A DNA stretch of 25,939 nt from a virus, in IMG/VR virus record IMGVR_UViG_3300019776_000179, positions 1-25,939 of that record. One strand, 5' to 3'. Both the position numbers and the translations under genes were made by a program. The notes under the pieces are model-generated. The model was not told where the DNA came from. It ran no database searches and saw nothing but the letters and a program-made list of their open reading frames with translations. This document shows, piece by piece, positions 1 through 8,056 of the stretch. Numbering within the stretch: position 1 is the stretch's first letter; each line of letters begins with the position of its first letter.

Positions 1-147
1 ACTGATCCGCGTTTGGCCTTAAACTTTACAAACGCAGAAGCAAACGCCAACTGGGTTTACACAACAACTGGCGGGTTTCAGATTGTTACGTCTGACACAT
101 CCATCAACGCTTCTGGTGGCACTTACATCTATTTAGCAATCGCATAA
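1..147 (+). CDS. Tail fibre-type structural protein, C-terminal fragment
   Basis: Only the last 48 codons are in the window; the start lies before base 1. The visible reading frame ends in ...GGTYIYLAIA then TAA. A 'xNASGGTYIYLAIA'-style ending recurs in phage tail and fibre proteins of the DUF7483 type, where it forms the last beta strands of a receptor-facing domain; that family link is from memory. It lies nine bases upstream of the tail assembly chaperone gene, which fits a fibre or distal-tail role. The exact protein cannot be named from this piece. Confidence 0.6.
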   Translation, partial: TDPRLALNFTNAEANANWVYTTTGGFQIVTSDTSINASGGTYIYLAIA

Positions 148-156
148 GGAGGCGAA

Positions 157-600
157 ATGCCTGACTATCGTATTCGCGCCTCTGGCGAGGTTGTGAGTGA
201 TCTCGCACGCGCATTTCCCAATAGCTCAATCCCGCAGCCTCCCTCGGCAGATGATCTTGACGCTCTCGGCGTTGATCCGGTGTTAGAAGGGCCGCAGCCA
301 ACGCTGACGCGCTTTCAGTCAGCCGTCCGCTCTGGCCCTGATCTGATTGAAGGCCAATGGTTCTGGACCTACACGGCGGTTGATTGGTCTGAGGAAGCGA
401 TCACAGCGGCCACCGAAGCGCAATGGAAGGCTGTGCGCGATGACCGCAACAAGCGCCTCTTTGAGTGCGATTGGACGCAGTTGCCGGACGCGCCTTTGAC
501 CGACGAGCAGAAAACAGCATGGCAAGCCTACCGCCAAGCTCTGCGCGATGTGACGCAACAGACAGATCCGTTCAACATTACATGGCCGGTTAAACCCTGA
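157..600 (+). CDS. Phage tail assembly chaperone (Phage_tail_APC type)
   Basis: This 147-aa protein has a near-ideal ribosome binding site (AAGGAGG, six bases before ATG). Its C-terminal third reads RDDRNKRLFECDWTQLPDAP followed by an LTDEQKTAWQAYRQ-like helix and ends DPFNITWPVKP. The pattern (R.ERN..L..CDWTQLPDAPL...Q..W..YRQALRD, then a W-P end) is the hallmark of the Phage_tail_APC family, small proteins next to tail-fibre genes thought to help fibres fold or assemble. The N-terminal half (residues 1-80) is a more variable domain. The stop overlaps the next start (TGATG), so the two genes are probably translationally coupled. The family call is firm; the exact partner is inferred from position. 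Confidence 0.8.
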   Translation: MPDYRIRASGEVVSDLARAFPNSSIPQPPSADDLDALGVDPVLEGPQPTLTRFQSAVRSGPDLIEGQWFWTYTAVDWSEEAITAATEAQWKAVRDDRNKRLFECDWTQLPDAPLTDEQKTAWQAYRQALRDVTQQTDPFNITWPVKP

Positions 601-1109
601 TGCCAACTTATTCCTATTACGTCGATCCCGGTTATTGGCTTGATGGCTATACGGAAGACGTAACGGTCAACTTTGTCTTTTCGGCAGCAAAAACGACTGT
701 CACAAGCCAAACACTGGCGGCAGCGGGCTACGTCAAGTTTGGCGCAGGATTAGCGTCTGCTTCATCAAGCGCTAAAGCGGCAGCCAATTACGTCCGCATA
801 GAAGGCGCGCTTGTCTCGGCTGTTTCATCCGTCAAAGCGGGCGCCAATATTGTCAAAGTAGGATCAGGCAAAGTCCAATCAACCACGGTTGTTTTGGCTG
901 CTTGCTCGCTCCAACGCACATACCCCGGCGTTAACTTAAACTCCAAAAGCCAAATGGCAGCAACGGCAAACGTTAACGCAAAAGGCGCGGCGCTTTCTGA
1001 GAACTTCTCGTCCGTTAAGGCTGGTTCTCGCATCTTCTGGGAAAATACATCACCGGCTTCTGGAACGTGGACATTGATTGTCCCGCAGGCCGAAGGCACG
1101 GGTAAATAG
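600..1109 (+). CDS. Phage structural protein with three 20-residue repeats
   Basis: This 169-aa protein has no recognised enzyme motif. Residues 41-100 are three consecutive 20-residue units: AAGYVKFGAGLASASSSAKA, AANYVRIEGALVSAVSSVKA and GANIVKVGSGKVQSTTVVLA. Each begins with an A-N/G-x-V-[KR] strand and ends in a Ser/Ala-rich stretch. Such regular short-strand repeats suggest a beta-solenoid or fibrous spike segment. The last 25 residues (FWENTSPASGTWTLIVPQAE) look like a globular cap. The gene lies between the tail chaperone and the S74 fibre, so a tail spike or fibre accessory is the best guess. The start overlaps the preceding stop (TGATG). Confidence 0.6.
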   Translation: MPTYSYYVDPGYWLDGYTEDVTVNFVFSAAKTTVTSQTLAAAGYVKFGAGLASASSSAKAAANYVRIEGALVSAVSSVKAGANIVKVGSGKVQSTTVVLAACSLQRTYPGVNLNSKSQMAATANVNAKGAALSENFSSVKAGSRIFWENTSPASGTWTLIVPQAEGTGK

Positions 1110-1116
1110 GTGAACC

Positions 1117-2277
1117 ATGGCTGATACTGTTACCTCAAACTACAACCTCGTTAAGCCTGAGGTTGGAGCGAGTGCAAATACATGGGGCACTAAGCTCAAT
1201 GGTGATCTTGATACCATTGATAGCCAATTGAAGACGAATGCGGACTTAGCCGCCGCAGCGCAGACAACTGCCAATGCAGCCTTGCCAAAAGCTGGCGGCA
1301 CGATGACGGGCTACATCACCCTGAATGGTGATCCTACGAGCGCCCTGCATGCGGCCACTAAACAATACACCGACACGTTCCTGTCTAAAGCGGGCGGAAC
1401 GATGACGGGTTACATTACGCTTCATGCCTCGCCCTCGTCAGCCAATCATGCGGCAACAAAGGGCTATGTCGATGCGGCGATCACGGCCAACACAGCGGGC
1501 GTTGCCAGCATCTACACAATCAATGGCGGCATTGAGACTGGTGCTGTTACTCTTAACGCAGGCAAAATCGGTGCGGCGGAGGCATCACACACGCATCCTT
1601 TGACGGCCCTTCAGCAGGGCAGCGCGCAGTTCGGTAACGTCATTGCATGGAACGGTAGTAATTGGGCACCGTCCGCTCTTCCAGCCAGCACTGTGACATA
1701 TTCGCAAGTATCGGCGGCTGTCAGCGGGCAGTCACTCTCTGTTGGCTCCTTGACAGCTTCGGGTCAGGTCAGTGGGCAGAGCGTGTACTTGTCAACGAAC
1801 CTGATCTATTTCCTGAACTCTACTAGCAACTATTTTAGCGGCACATCGACATCGTGCGGCTACCGCGCAAGCGGCGTTGAACTGTTTAGCTGCGACTCCA
1901 CAAACTTTGGCATCAAAAACAATCTTGTTTATCCCGGCAGCCTCATCAACACATCGGATGCGCGGTCAAAGAAGAATGTTGCGCCATACGCTAAATCTAT
2001 CTCAGCGATATTATCGCTCAGCCCTGTCACATACCAGTACAATGGACAGTTCAACACGACAGATGATGGGATTACGCGCGTTGGCTTGATCGCGCAGGAC
2101 GTGGCGCAGACGCCGTTATCTAGCATGGTGCAGGAATTGTCTTATACCGATAAGACAACTGGGCAACAGGTTAGCTATCTCGGCCTCAGCGCAAGCGAAC
2201 TTATCTTCACCCTTGTAAACGCCGTTAAGGAACTCAACGCTCGCATTGAAACTCTTGAAGCGCGCTTGGGTGCTTAA
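1117..2277 (+). CDS. Tail fibre with C-terminal S74 intramolecular chaperone
   Basis: The protein has 386 aa. Residues 58-86 and 91-118 are two copies of a phage-fibre repeat, [12 protein letters not shown]...(A)LHAATK.Y.D / [12 protein letters not shown]...[11 protein letters not shown]. Residues 130-275 are Ser/Thr/Gly-rich shaft. From residue 280 there is a peptidase S74 domain, SDARSKKNV, matching the S-D-x-R-x-K autocleavage signature with Ser280 and Lys285 as the expected dyad; GLIAQDV and a final helix ([20 protein letters not shown]) complete it. In known S74 fibres the chaperone trimerises the shaft and then cuts itself off just before the serine, here leaving a ~279-aa fibre and a ~107-aa released piece. 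Receptor identity cannot be read from sequence. Confidence 0.85.
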   Translation: MADTVTSNYNLVKPEVGASANTWGTKLNGDLDTIDSQLKTNADLAAAAQTTANAALPKAGGTMTGYITLNGDPTSALHAATKQYTDTFLSKAGGTMTGYITLHASPSSANHAATKGYVDAAITANTAGVASIYTINGGIETGAVTLNAGKIGAAEASHTHPLTALQQGSAQFGNVIAWNGSNWAPSALPASTVTYSQVSAAVSGQSLSVGSLTASGQVSGQSVYLSTNLIYFLNSTSNYFSGTSTSCGYRASGVELFSCDSTNFGIKNNLVYPGSLINTSDARSKKNVAPYAKSISAILSLSPVTYQYNGQFNTTDDGITRVGLIAQDVAQTPLSSMVQELSYTDKTTGQQVSYLGLSASELIFTLVNAVKELNARIETLEARLGA

Positions 2278-2279
2278 AC

Positions 2280-4019
2280 ATGGCGAAACTCAACGTCGCC
2301 ATCCCGCCCGGTGTGGTTCGCGGGGCCACCCCGCTTGATGCGCCCGGTCGCTGGTGGGACACCTCCCTCGTTCGCTGGCGCTCGGGGCAGTTAGAGCCAG
2401 TTGGCGGCTGGGTGAAGCTCAACGCGACGGCCATGAGCGATGCAGCGCGGGCCATCTACACATGGCGCACCAATGCCGATAGCGCCCTTATTGCGGTTGG
2501 CACTGAGACAAAGCTCTATGTGGACGCGGGCGATGGTCTGGTTGATCGCAGCCCTGCCAATTTGCAGTCGTTCTTGTCGCCGGGTGGATCATCCGCGGGC
2601 GGCTATTCTGCCGGAACATACGGATCTGAGAGCTATGGTACGGCGCGATCTGTGCCTTACACAGGCCCGGTTCTGACCCGTCCGTCTGCTTGGACCTTTG
2701 CCAACTTTGGCGAGGATCTAGTTGCTGTCTCGTCCGCCGATGGTCGTGTGCTGCGTTGGACTCCAACGGCCCCAATCGGCAATGCGGCAGAGGTTGGCTC
2801 ATTTTCGCTGAGCGCAATCCAGCGCACCACAAATGTAGTGACAGCCACTACATCAAAGGCGCATGGCTATGTTGTCGGGCGCTCGGTGACAATTACGGGC
2901 GTCTCAACAAGCTCGTTCAATGGCACCTTTACAATTGCCTCTGTGCCATCGACCACAACCTTCACCTTCGCCCAAACGGCGGGCGATGCTGGCCCTGTGT
3001 CCAATAGCGGTACAGTGCGCCTCACCAACGTCCCGCAGGGCAACCGCGCGGTCTTTGTTACGCCTGAGCGCCATGTCGTGCTGCTCGGCGCCAATGGTGT
3101 GGCGCGCCGCGTAGCGTGGTCAAGCCGCGAAGATGCGACGGACTGGAATTATAGCTCAACAACGAACACGGCAGGCTTTCTTGAATTGGATGCCGCCTCG
3201 TTCCTCATCACGGGCAAGGTTGTCCAACAAGGATCACTGATATGGTCGGATCGCGACCTGTATCTGATGACCTTCGTTGGAAGCCCCTTTGTCTATTCGA
3301 TCAATCGCGTCGGTGAAACCTCGCTTTACAACCCCAACATGGTCACGACCATTGCGGGACGCGCCATGTGGCTCGGCAAGGGTGGCTTTTACTTCTACGA
3401 CGGCAACCTTCGTCTCTTGGACTGCTCGGTCGTTGAATATGTGCTGGGCGACATTGACCCGACCTATGGACCCTATCGCGCCTTTGCGGCAGCGAATGGC
3501 ACATTCCCTGAAGCGTGGTTCTTCTACCCGTCTGAGGGCAATACCGAATGCAATCGCTACGTCGTCTATAACTACTTTGAGAATTGGTGGGCGATTGGCG
3601 AACTAAGCCGGACTGCCATGGCTCCGTCTGGCGCACGCTCTTATCCGCTTGCAGGCGACAAGGACGGCTTTCTATACGACCACGAGCGCGGTTGGTTGGA
3701 TGGAAACAACACCCGCATTGGTAACGTATATGCGGAGAGCGCCGTTCTCGACATTCAGAACGGTGGACGCAACCTAGTCATCACGCAGGCCATTCCGGCA
3801 ACCGGACGCGGCTATGACAGCATGAAGCTAGAGTTTTACGCCCGTCAAACGGCGGAAGGCTCAGAGCGCGTGTTTGGCCCATACGCAGCACGTCCCGATG
3901 GCTACATGGACGTTCGTGTCAATGGCCGCGATGTGCGTGTGCGGATTGAGAATGCCAAAGACGGCGACTGGGCACTTGGCAAGATGCGCCTTGAGACAAC
4001 AACGGGAGCGGATCGGTGA
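2280..4019 (+). CDS. Large virion structural protein, probable tail hub/stabilisation type
   Basis: This 579-aa protein opens with KLNVAIPPGVVRGATPLDAPGRWWDT followed by LVRWRSGQLEPVGGW. A start of this kind (GVVR.GTPY.A.GRW.D..LVRWR.G...P.GGW) is common in a large structural protein of podovirus-type phages, often annotated as a packaged-DNA stabilisation or tail hub protein. The many aromatic turns (GRVLRWTP, DRDLYLMTF, GKGGFYFYDGNLRLLDC) suggest a beta-propeller. Residues ~185-245 hold a Thr/Ser-rich inserted beta domain (TTNVVTATTSKAHGY...). There is no signal peptide or transmembrane segment. It starts three bases after the fibre gene and its stop overlaps a GTG start. The structural role is secure; P22 gp10 equivalence is a guess. 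Confidence 0.65.
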   Translation: MAKLNVAIPPGVVRGATPLDAPGRWWDTSLVRWRSGQLEPVGGWVKLNATAMSDAARAIYTWRTNADSALIAVGTETKLYVDAGDGLVDRSPANLQSFLSPGGSSAGGYSAGTYGSESYGTARSVPYTGPVLTRPSAWTFANFGEDLVAVSSADGRVLRWTPTAPIGNAAEVGSFSLSAIQRTTNVVTATTSKAHGYVVGRSVTITGVSTSSFNGTFTIASVPSTTTFTFAQTAGDAGPVSNSGTVRLTNVPQGNRAVFVTPERHVVLLGANGVARRVAWSSREDATDWNYSSTTNTAGFLELDAASFLITGKVVQQGSLIWSDRDLYLMTFVGSPFVYSINRVGETSLYNPNMVTTIAGRAMWLGKGGFYFYDGNLRLLDCSVVEYVLGDIDPTYGPYRAFAAANGTFPEAWFFYPSEGNTECNRYVVYNYFENWWAIGELSRTAMAPSGARSYPLAGDKDGFLYDHERGWLDGNNTRIGNVYAESAVLDIQNGGRNLVITQAIPATGRGYDSMKLEFYARQTAEGSERVFGPYAARPDGYMDVRVNGRDVRVRIENAKDGDWALGKMRLETTTGADR

Positions 4020-4228
4020 TCACTAATCCCGTCCCGCCGAACGAATATAATCAGGCGTGGTTCTCGCTCTTTTTGTCGCAACTGCGCCAGACCTTGAACT
4101 ACTGCATCAAATCCAATGAGCAGACAGGCCGCGTCATCCTGCGGTCTCCTGATGGTCAATCTTGGGCCGTGACGGTTGATAATTCCGGCACGCTCACAAC
4201 AACGGTGATGGATGGGACTGAGCGTTAA
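4016..4228 (+). CDS. Small phage structural-region protein
   Basis: A 70-aa protein starting at GTG within the stop of the preceding gene (GTGA overlap). It has an N-terminal helical half (NEYNQAWFSLFLSQLRQTLNYC) and a beta-rich C-terminal half (GRVILRSPDGQSWAVTVDNS, then GTLTTTVM). It has no signal peptide, membrane segment or catalytic motif. Tight coupling on both sides (the next gene begins inside it) shows it belongs to the virion operon. A minor tail or connector subunit is plausible but unproven. Confidence 0.65.
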   Translation: MITNPVPPNEYNQAWFSLFLSQLRQTLNYCIKSNEQTGRVILRSPDGQSWAVTVDNSGTLTTTVMDGTER

Positions 4229-4568
4229 GCAGAAGCTCCGCAAGGCTTTGGCTGTTGCGGGCCACACTTATGAGCTTGAGGACATTCTTCAGGAAATTAA
4301 AGAGCGGACGATGCATTCGTTCGTGGAAGGCGAAAGTTGGGTTGTTACGCAAGTTGTTGATTTCCCCCGCAAGCGCTATCTCGAAATCGTGTTCGCCGTC
4401 GGTAATCTTGATGAGTTGAAGCGGATCTATCCGAAGTTGGAAGCCTTTGCCCGCGAGATACAAGCCGATGGGCTCCGCGCCTTTGGCCGTCCCGGTTGGA
4501 TGCGCCAGTTTGAAATCGACAAGCACGGGTGGGTTGAAACAACCCGCGTTTACGTCCGCGAGTTCTGA
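4212..4568 (+). CDS. Conserved phage protein, possibly internal virion or GNAT-fold type
   Basis: This 118-aa soluble protein overlaps the previous gene by 17 bases and ends one base before the endolysin start. It reads as an alpha/beta domain: EDILQEIKERTMHSFV, a beta hairpin with VVTQVVDFPRKRYLEIVFAV, then GNLDELKRIYPKLEAFAREI, RAFGRPGWMRQFE and HGWVETTRVYVREF. The order (amphipathic helix, D-[FY]-PR.R.L...., GDLDEL, then RPGW.R and W......Y.R.F) matches a small family I associate with podovirus virion regions, reminiscent of a reduced acetyltransferase (GNAT-like) fold. No acetyl-CoA loop is evident, so enzymatic activity is doubtful. The product is best left as conserved phage protein. 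Confidence 0.65.
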   Translation: MGLSVKQKLRKALAVAGHTYELEDILQEIKERTMHSFVEGESWVVTQVVDFPRKRYLEIVFAVGNLDELKRIYPKLEAFAREIQADGLRAFGRPGWMRQFEIDKHGWVETTRVYVREF

Positions 4569-4569
4569 C

Positions 4570-5292
4570 ATGAAAACCTCTGACCATGGCCGCGCCTTCA
4601 TCACACGATGGGAGGGCTGCCATCTGAAGGCGTATTTGTGTCCGGCTGGTGTGTGTACAATCGGCGTTGGTCATACGGCAGCCATGGGAGATCCAAAGCC
4701 TGTCTTGGGCATGAAGATCACACAGGACGAAGCGAACGCTATTCTGGCGCGGGATCTATCGCAGATTGAGCGCGATATTATCGCTTCAGTCAAAGTTAAG
4801 CTGGCCCAGAAGCAGTTTGATACGCTTGTCTCGTTTGTCTTTAACGTCGGGATCGGTGCGTTTCGCAAATCAACCCTGCTCAAGAAATTGAATGCAGGTG
4901 ATTATGCGGCTGTTCCTGAAGAGCTGATGAAGTGGACGCGGGCAGGCGGCAAGGTCATGCAGGGTCTTGTCAATCGCCGCAAAGCAGAAGCCGATTTATG
5001 GCGCGGCGCTCCGACGGATCAAAAGCCAGAAACGCTGATGCCGCAGGAGGTTGATCCTCCGCGCAAGATGCGTCAGTCAAAGGAAGGCAATGCAGCGCTC
5101 ATTGCAGGCGGTGCAGCGACCATTTCGGCAGCTAATGATGTTGCTAATCAGATTAAGCAGACGGGCGACAACGTTACTAGCCTGATTGATCTACTCAAGA
5201 ATCCGACTTTCCTCGCCTTCATTCTCATTGCTGTGGCCGCTGGTGCGATTTGGTACTGGCGTAAACAGCGCATGGATCGGGACGGTTACTGA
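4570..5292 (+). CDS. GH24 endolysin (phage lysozyme) with C-terminal membrane anchor
   Basis: ATG 4570 is preferred over an in-frame ATG 123 bases upstream because it follows directly on the previous stop and the protein then opens like a GH24 lysozyme (240 aa). The catalytic layout Glu15-x8-Cys24-x5-Thr30 is visible in RWEGCHLKAYLCPAGVCT, the Cys-variant of the E-D/C-T triad, followed by IGVGHT. LVSFVFNVGIGAF and LVNRRKAEADLW are the usual later lysozyme motifs, ending near residue 150. The enzyme would cleave peptidoglycan at lysis. Unusually, residues ~165-240 add a linker and a single transmembrane helix (FLAFILIAVAAGAIWYW) with a positive tail. There is no N-terminal SAR segment. The stop overlaps the next ATG (TGATG). 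Confidence 0.88.
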   Translation: MKTSDHGRAFITRWEGCHLKAYLCPAGVCTIGVGHTAAMGDPKPVLGMKITQDEANAILARDLSQIERDIIASVKVKLAQKQFDTLVSFVFNVGIGAFRKSTLLKKLNAGDYAAVPEELMKWTRAGGKVMQGLVNRRKAEADLWRGAPTDQKPETLMPQEVDPPRKMRQSKEGNAALIAGGAATISAANDVANQIKQTGDNVTSLIDLLKNPTFLAFILIAVAAGAIWYWRKQRMDRDGY

Positions 5293-5537
5293 TGCCATTC
5301 CTTCCGCTACTGTTCTCACCCATTGGCCGTTGGATTGCCATTGGTGTGTTCCTGATGGCTTTGGCCGTCGGCATGTATTTGAAAGTCAGAAGCGATGCTG
5401 TGGCTCAATATCAAGCGCGGCAGCAAGTTCAAGAAATGAAGAGGCTACAAAATGCGCTGGATGCTGATGAGCGCGCTCGTCGCTTACTCGCTGATCCTAA
5501 CGGGCTGCGCTCAAACGACGGCTTCCGCAGAGACTGA
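5292..5537 (+). CDS. Inner-membrane spanin-like protein (Rz-type)
   Basis: An 81-aa protein with one N-terminal transmembrane helix (residues ~13-30, WIAIGVFLMALAVGMYL) followed by a charged, probably coiled-coil region (YQARQQVQEMKRLQNALDAD). This is the topology of an i-spanin, which joins an outer-membrane lipoprotein to fuse the two membranes in the last step of lysis. It starts inside the endolysin stop, and a lipoprotein gene begins inside it in another frame, the classic Rz/Rz1 arrangement. Assignment rests on topology and context, because spanins share little sequence. It is shorter than lambda Rz. Confidence 0.65.
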   Translation: MPFLPLLFSPIGRWIAIGVFLMALAVGMYLKVRSDAVAQYQARQQVQEMKRLQNALDADERARRLLADPNGLRSNDGFRRD

Positions 5538-5643
5538 GTGCAACCTATGGCGTCCGATTCGATGGTCTTCTCAGGATACTGCGGAGACGATTGTGCAAGT
5601 GAAAGTGAACAACGCGCGGCGCGCAGCATGGTGCGAGGATTGA
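5452..5643 (+). CDS. Outer-membrane spanin-like lipoprotein (Rz1-type), overlapping
   Basis: A 63-aa protein whose first 18 residues are a lipoprotein signal ending in the lipobox L-T-G-C, with Cys19 as the lipidation site. The mature part contains ETECNLWRPIRWSSQDT and TIVQVKVNNARRAAWCED; 'C..WRPI..S..DT..TI.Q.K..NA....C' is a pattern I know from alphaproteobacterial prophage lysis regions. It begins in the +1 frame inside the i-spanin-like gene, overlapping it by 86 bases, as Rz1 does with Rz. I infer it is the outer-membrane half of the spanin complex. The two mature cysteines besides Cys19 could form a disulfide. Confidence 0.65.
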   Translation: MRWMLMSALVAYSLILTGCAQTTASAETECNLWRPIRWSSQDTAETIVQVKVNNARRAAWCED

Positions 5644-5648
5644 AGAGA

Positions 5649-5855
5649 ATGGACGACACACGCGAGCGCATCGTCGCATTGGAAGTCAAGGTTGACCATT
5701 TGTCGGAACAGCTTCGGCAGGCCTCAACCAAGCTCGATGACATTCATAAAGATTGGCAAGCAGCCAAAGGGGCGAAGTGGGTCGTTGCGGGCATCGCAGG
5801 CTTAGCGGGCGCTTGCTCAACGTTCCTCATCAAATTCTGGCCCTTTGTGAAGTAA
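5649..5855 (+). CDS. Holin-like protein (XhlA-type topology)
   Basis: ATG 5649 follows a GAAGAG-type ribosome site and gives a 68-aa protein; an upstream in-frame ATG would run under the spanin genes and looks wrong. Residues 5-40 are a heptad-rich coiled coil (IVALEVKVDHLSEQLRQAST, then KLDDIHKDW), and residues ~43-66 a transmembrane segment (WVVAGIAGLAGACSTFLI, ending FWPFVK). A short coiled coil plus one C-terminal membrane helix is the plan of XhlA/hemolysin-type accessory holins. Sitting last in the endolysin-spanin cluster, it is the best holin candidate here. Function is inferred from topology and position. Confidence 0.6.
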   Translation: MDDTRERIVALEVKVDHLSEQLRQASTKLDDIHKDWQAAKGAKWVVAGIAGLAGACSTFLIKFWPFVK

Positions 5856-5865
5856 GGATACAAAA

Positions 5866-7302
5866 ATGGGCGGCGGTTCCAAAACACAAACATCCGAAGT
5901 TAAACTCCCCGCTTGGGTCGAAGCGGCTTCGCAGGAAAACTACAATTTTGCGAAAGACGTAGCCAATCAGCCCTATCAACCCTACAAGGGTCAGACGGTT
6001 GCTGATTTCTCGCCTGACCAACAGGGCGCGTTTGATTATGCTCGTAACAATATTGGGGCGTATCAAGGCGTCTATGACACAGGCATCGGCATGGCGGCCA
6101 ATGCAGGCAACGCCTCAACGCCAATGGTCAATGGTCAGTATGGCGCTTCAACCGTCTATGCGCCCAATGTGCAGAACAATTGGAACGGCTACGCAGGCCA
6201 GCCAATTGACGCCAATCAGGCAAGCGTGACGGCTCCGACGTTTAAGGACGCTGACATTTCGTCCTATATGAATCCGTATCTTGGTCAGGTTGAAAGCTAC
6301 GCGCTTCAGAACTTGCAGGCAGGCACGCAGCAAGGCCTAAACAAGATTGGCGATCAGGCGGCAGCGGCGGGTGCGTTTGGTGGCTCGCGTCAAGGCGTGC
6401 AGGAAGGCGCGCTGATGGGCGATGCGGCCAAGCGGGCTGGCGAACTCTCGGCCAATGTGCGCGCTCAGGGCTATGACCGCGCCTTGCAACAGATTACGGC
6501 GGATCAGAACCGTCAGATGCAGGGATCTCTCGCTAATCAGGCAACCAACATGCAGGGCCAGATTGCAAACCGCGATACGGGCATGCAGTTGGCAGGATTG
6601 GATCAGCGCTCACAATTGGCGAACCAGTCGGCGCTCATGCAAGCCGCCTTGGCAAACCAAGCAGTTGGCATGGATTTGAACCGCATGGACTTGCAAGCGC
6701 AGATGGCGAACCAGCAGGCCACAGCGGGTGACTATGCGCGTCAGTTGCAGGCGGCGTTGGGCATGGGCCAGTTGGGCAATGAAGCAAACGCAGCAATAGG
6801 CACCGACATTGCACGCCTGCTTTCAATTGGCGGCATGAACCAAGAGCAGGAACAAAAGTATCTTGATGATGCCTATAGCCGCTTTGCTGAGGCACGTGAC
6901 TATCCAAAAGAGCAGCTTAACATTCGCTTGGCTGCGCTTGGTATGTCTCCTTATGGACGCACGCAAACGACAACGCAGAGCGGTGGCGGGGCTGACATTG
7001 GCGGCATTTTGGGCGGTGCAGGAACGGCTGCGGCTGGTATGGCTAAATTGCTGCCCATTCTTGCTGGCTTCTCAGATAAGTCCATGAAAACCGACATTGC
7101 AAAAGTCGGTAAGGATAAAAAGACTGGGCTTGATGTTTACTCATATCGCTACAAGGGCGACCCCAAGACATACCCCAAGGTGGTCGGTTTGATGGCTGAC
7201 GACATTGAACAGAAGATGCCTGATCAAGTGGCTGAGATTGGCGGCAAGAAGGCGGTCAAGTTTGATCCAACTGTGCCGAAAAACCGCATTAAAAAGGCTT
7301 GA
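5866..7302 (+). CDS. Virion protein with Gln/Ala-rich helical core and S74-like C-terminus
   Basis: A 478-aa protein. The start (GGGSKTQTSEVKLPAWVEAA) and AGAFGGSRQGVQEGALMGDA recur in phage proteins near the ejection genes. Residues ~195-300 are a Gln/Asn/Ala-rich helix with repeated A/L-NQA-x-MQ units (LANQATNMQGQ, LANQSALMQAA, LANQAVGMDL, MANQQAT). A Gly/Ala hydrophobic stretch lies at ~378-398. The last 76 residues resemble a compact S74 chaperone domain: SDKSMKTDI with Ser403 and Lys408 at the dyad spacing, then YRYKGDPKTYPKVVGLMADD. The lead Arg of SDxRxK is replaced by Ser, so self-cleavage is uncertain. A virion or ejection role is inferred. Confidence 0.7.
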   Translation: MGGGSKTQTSEVKLPAWVEAASQENYNFAKDVANQPYQPYKGQTVADFSPDQQGAFDYARNNIGAYQGVYDTGIGMAANAGNASTPMVNGQYGASTVYAPNVQNNWNGYAGQPIDANQASVTAPTFKDADISSYMNPYLGQVESYALQNLQAGTQQGLNKIGDQAAAAGAFGGSRQGVQEGALMGDAAKRAGELSANVRAQGYDRALQQITADQNRQMQGSLANQATNMQGQIANRDTGMQLAGLDQRSQLANQSALMQAALANQAVGMDLNRMDLQAQMANQQATAGDYARQLQAALGMGQLGNEANAAIGTDIARLLSIGGMNQEQEQKYLDDAYSRFAEARDYPKEQLNIRLAALGMSPYGRTQTTTQSGGGADIGGILGGAGTAAAGMAKLLPILAGFSDKSMKTDIAKVGKDKKTGLDVYSYRYKGDPKTYPKVVGLMADDIEQKMPDQVAEIGGKKAVKFDPTVPKNRIKKA

Positions 7303-7304
7303 TC

Positions 7305-8045
7305 ATGAACCCCATGGATTATCTGCGCGAGGTCGAACAAAAGTACGGCCTACCGCAAGGCTATCTGAGCCGCGTTCGGCAAATTGAAAGCCGCAATGGG
7401 CAGGATACCTACAACCCGAAAAGCGGCGCTGCGGGTGATTTCCAGTTTATTCCAAGCACAGCCAAAGCCTACAATCTCACTGATCCTTACGACTTCCAGC
7501 AATCAGCCGATGCAGCGGGTCGCTTTGCGCGTGACAACGCTTCGGTTCTGCGGAGCAAGATTGGCCGTGATCCGTCCGCAGGCGAACTCTATCTAGCCCA
7601 TCAGCAAGGCGCAGGCGGCGCAACGAAGCTTCTGACAAACCCTGATGCACCCGCTGGTCAATTGCTTGGGACAAAGGCTGTGGCTTGGAATGGCGGCGAT
7701 CCAAACGCGCCAGCCAGTCAGTTTGCATCCAAGTGGCTTGCCAAATTCTCTGATGGAAGCACGCCGAGTACTCCATCCGCTCAAGCCAATTCAACGGTCA
7801 CGCCTGATACAACAAATGTCCCCGGTTATATGAAAGATCCGATGGACAATGATGCGGCGCTAAAAAAGATCGCGCAGGATGATATTCGCGGCTTGCTTGA
7901 TTTGTACGATCCGCCGGAAGCCAAGCCAAAAACGCCGGATGAGACGATGCAAGCACCAACGCTAACGCCATCATCTCCCTCTGTTGGCAGTGCAACGATG
8001 TTTTCCGAAATGCTCAAACCGCGCCGTCTGCGCGGGCTTTTGTGA
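7305..8045 (+). CDS. Virion-associated lytic transglycosylase (SLT-type)
   Basis: ATG 7305 has AAAAAGG seven bases upstream and beats a TTG six bases earlier; it gives 246 aa. Residues 11-115 form a lysozyme-like SLT domain: YLSRVRQIESRNGQDTYNPK with Glu28 as the predicted acid, then GAAGDFQFIPSTAKAY and GELYLAHQQGAGGATKLL. Such domains cut peptidoglycan locally so the phage can pass DNA through the wall; T7 carries one at the start of gp16. Residues 150-246 are a Pro/Thr/Asp-rich, probably flexible tail. Position among ejection-type proteins, away from the lysis cassette, supports a virion (entry) role rather than host lysis. Confidence 0.8.
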   Translation: MNPMDYLREVEQKYGLPQGYLSRVRQIESRNGQDTYNPKSGAAGDFQFIPSTAKAYNLTDPYDFQQSADAAGRFARDNASVLRSKIGRDPSAGELYLAHQQGAGGATKLLTNPDAPAGQLLGTKAVAWNGGDPNAPASQFASKWLAKFSDGSTPSTPSAQANSTVTPDTTNVPGYMKDPMDNDAALKKIAQDDIRGLLDLYDPPEAKPKTPDETMQAPTLTPSSPSVGSATMFSEMLKPRRLRGLL

Positions 8046-8056
8046 GGTTTTAGACA

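Noticed and set aside
4447-4569. Longer start for the endolysin (ATG 4447)
   Set aside because: The 41 extra codons lie inside the preceding gene in another frame; ATG 4570 gives a normal GH24 start.
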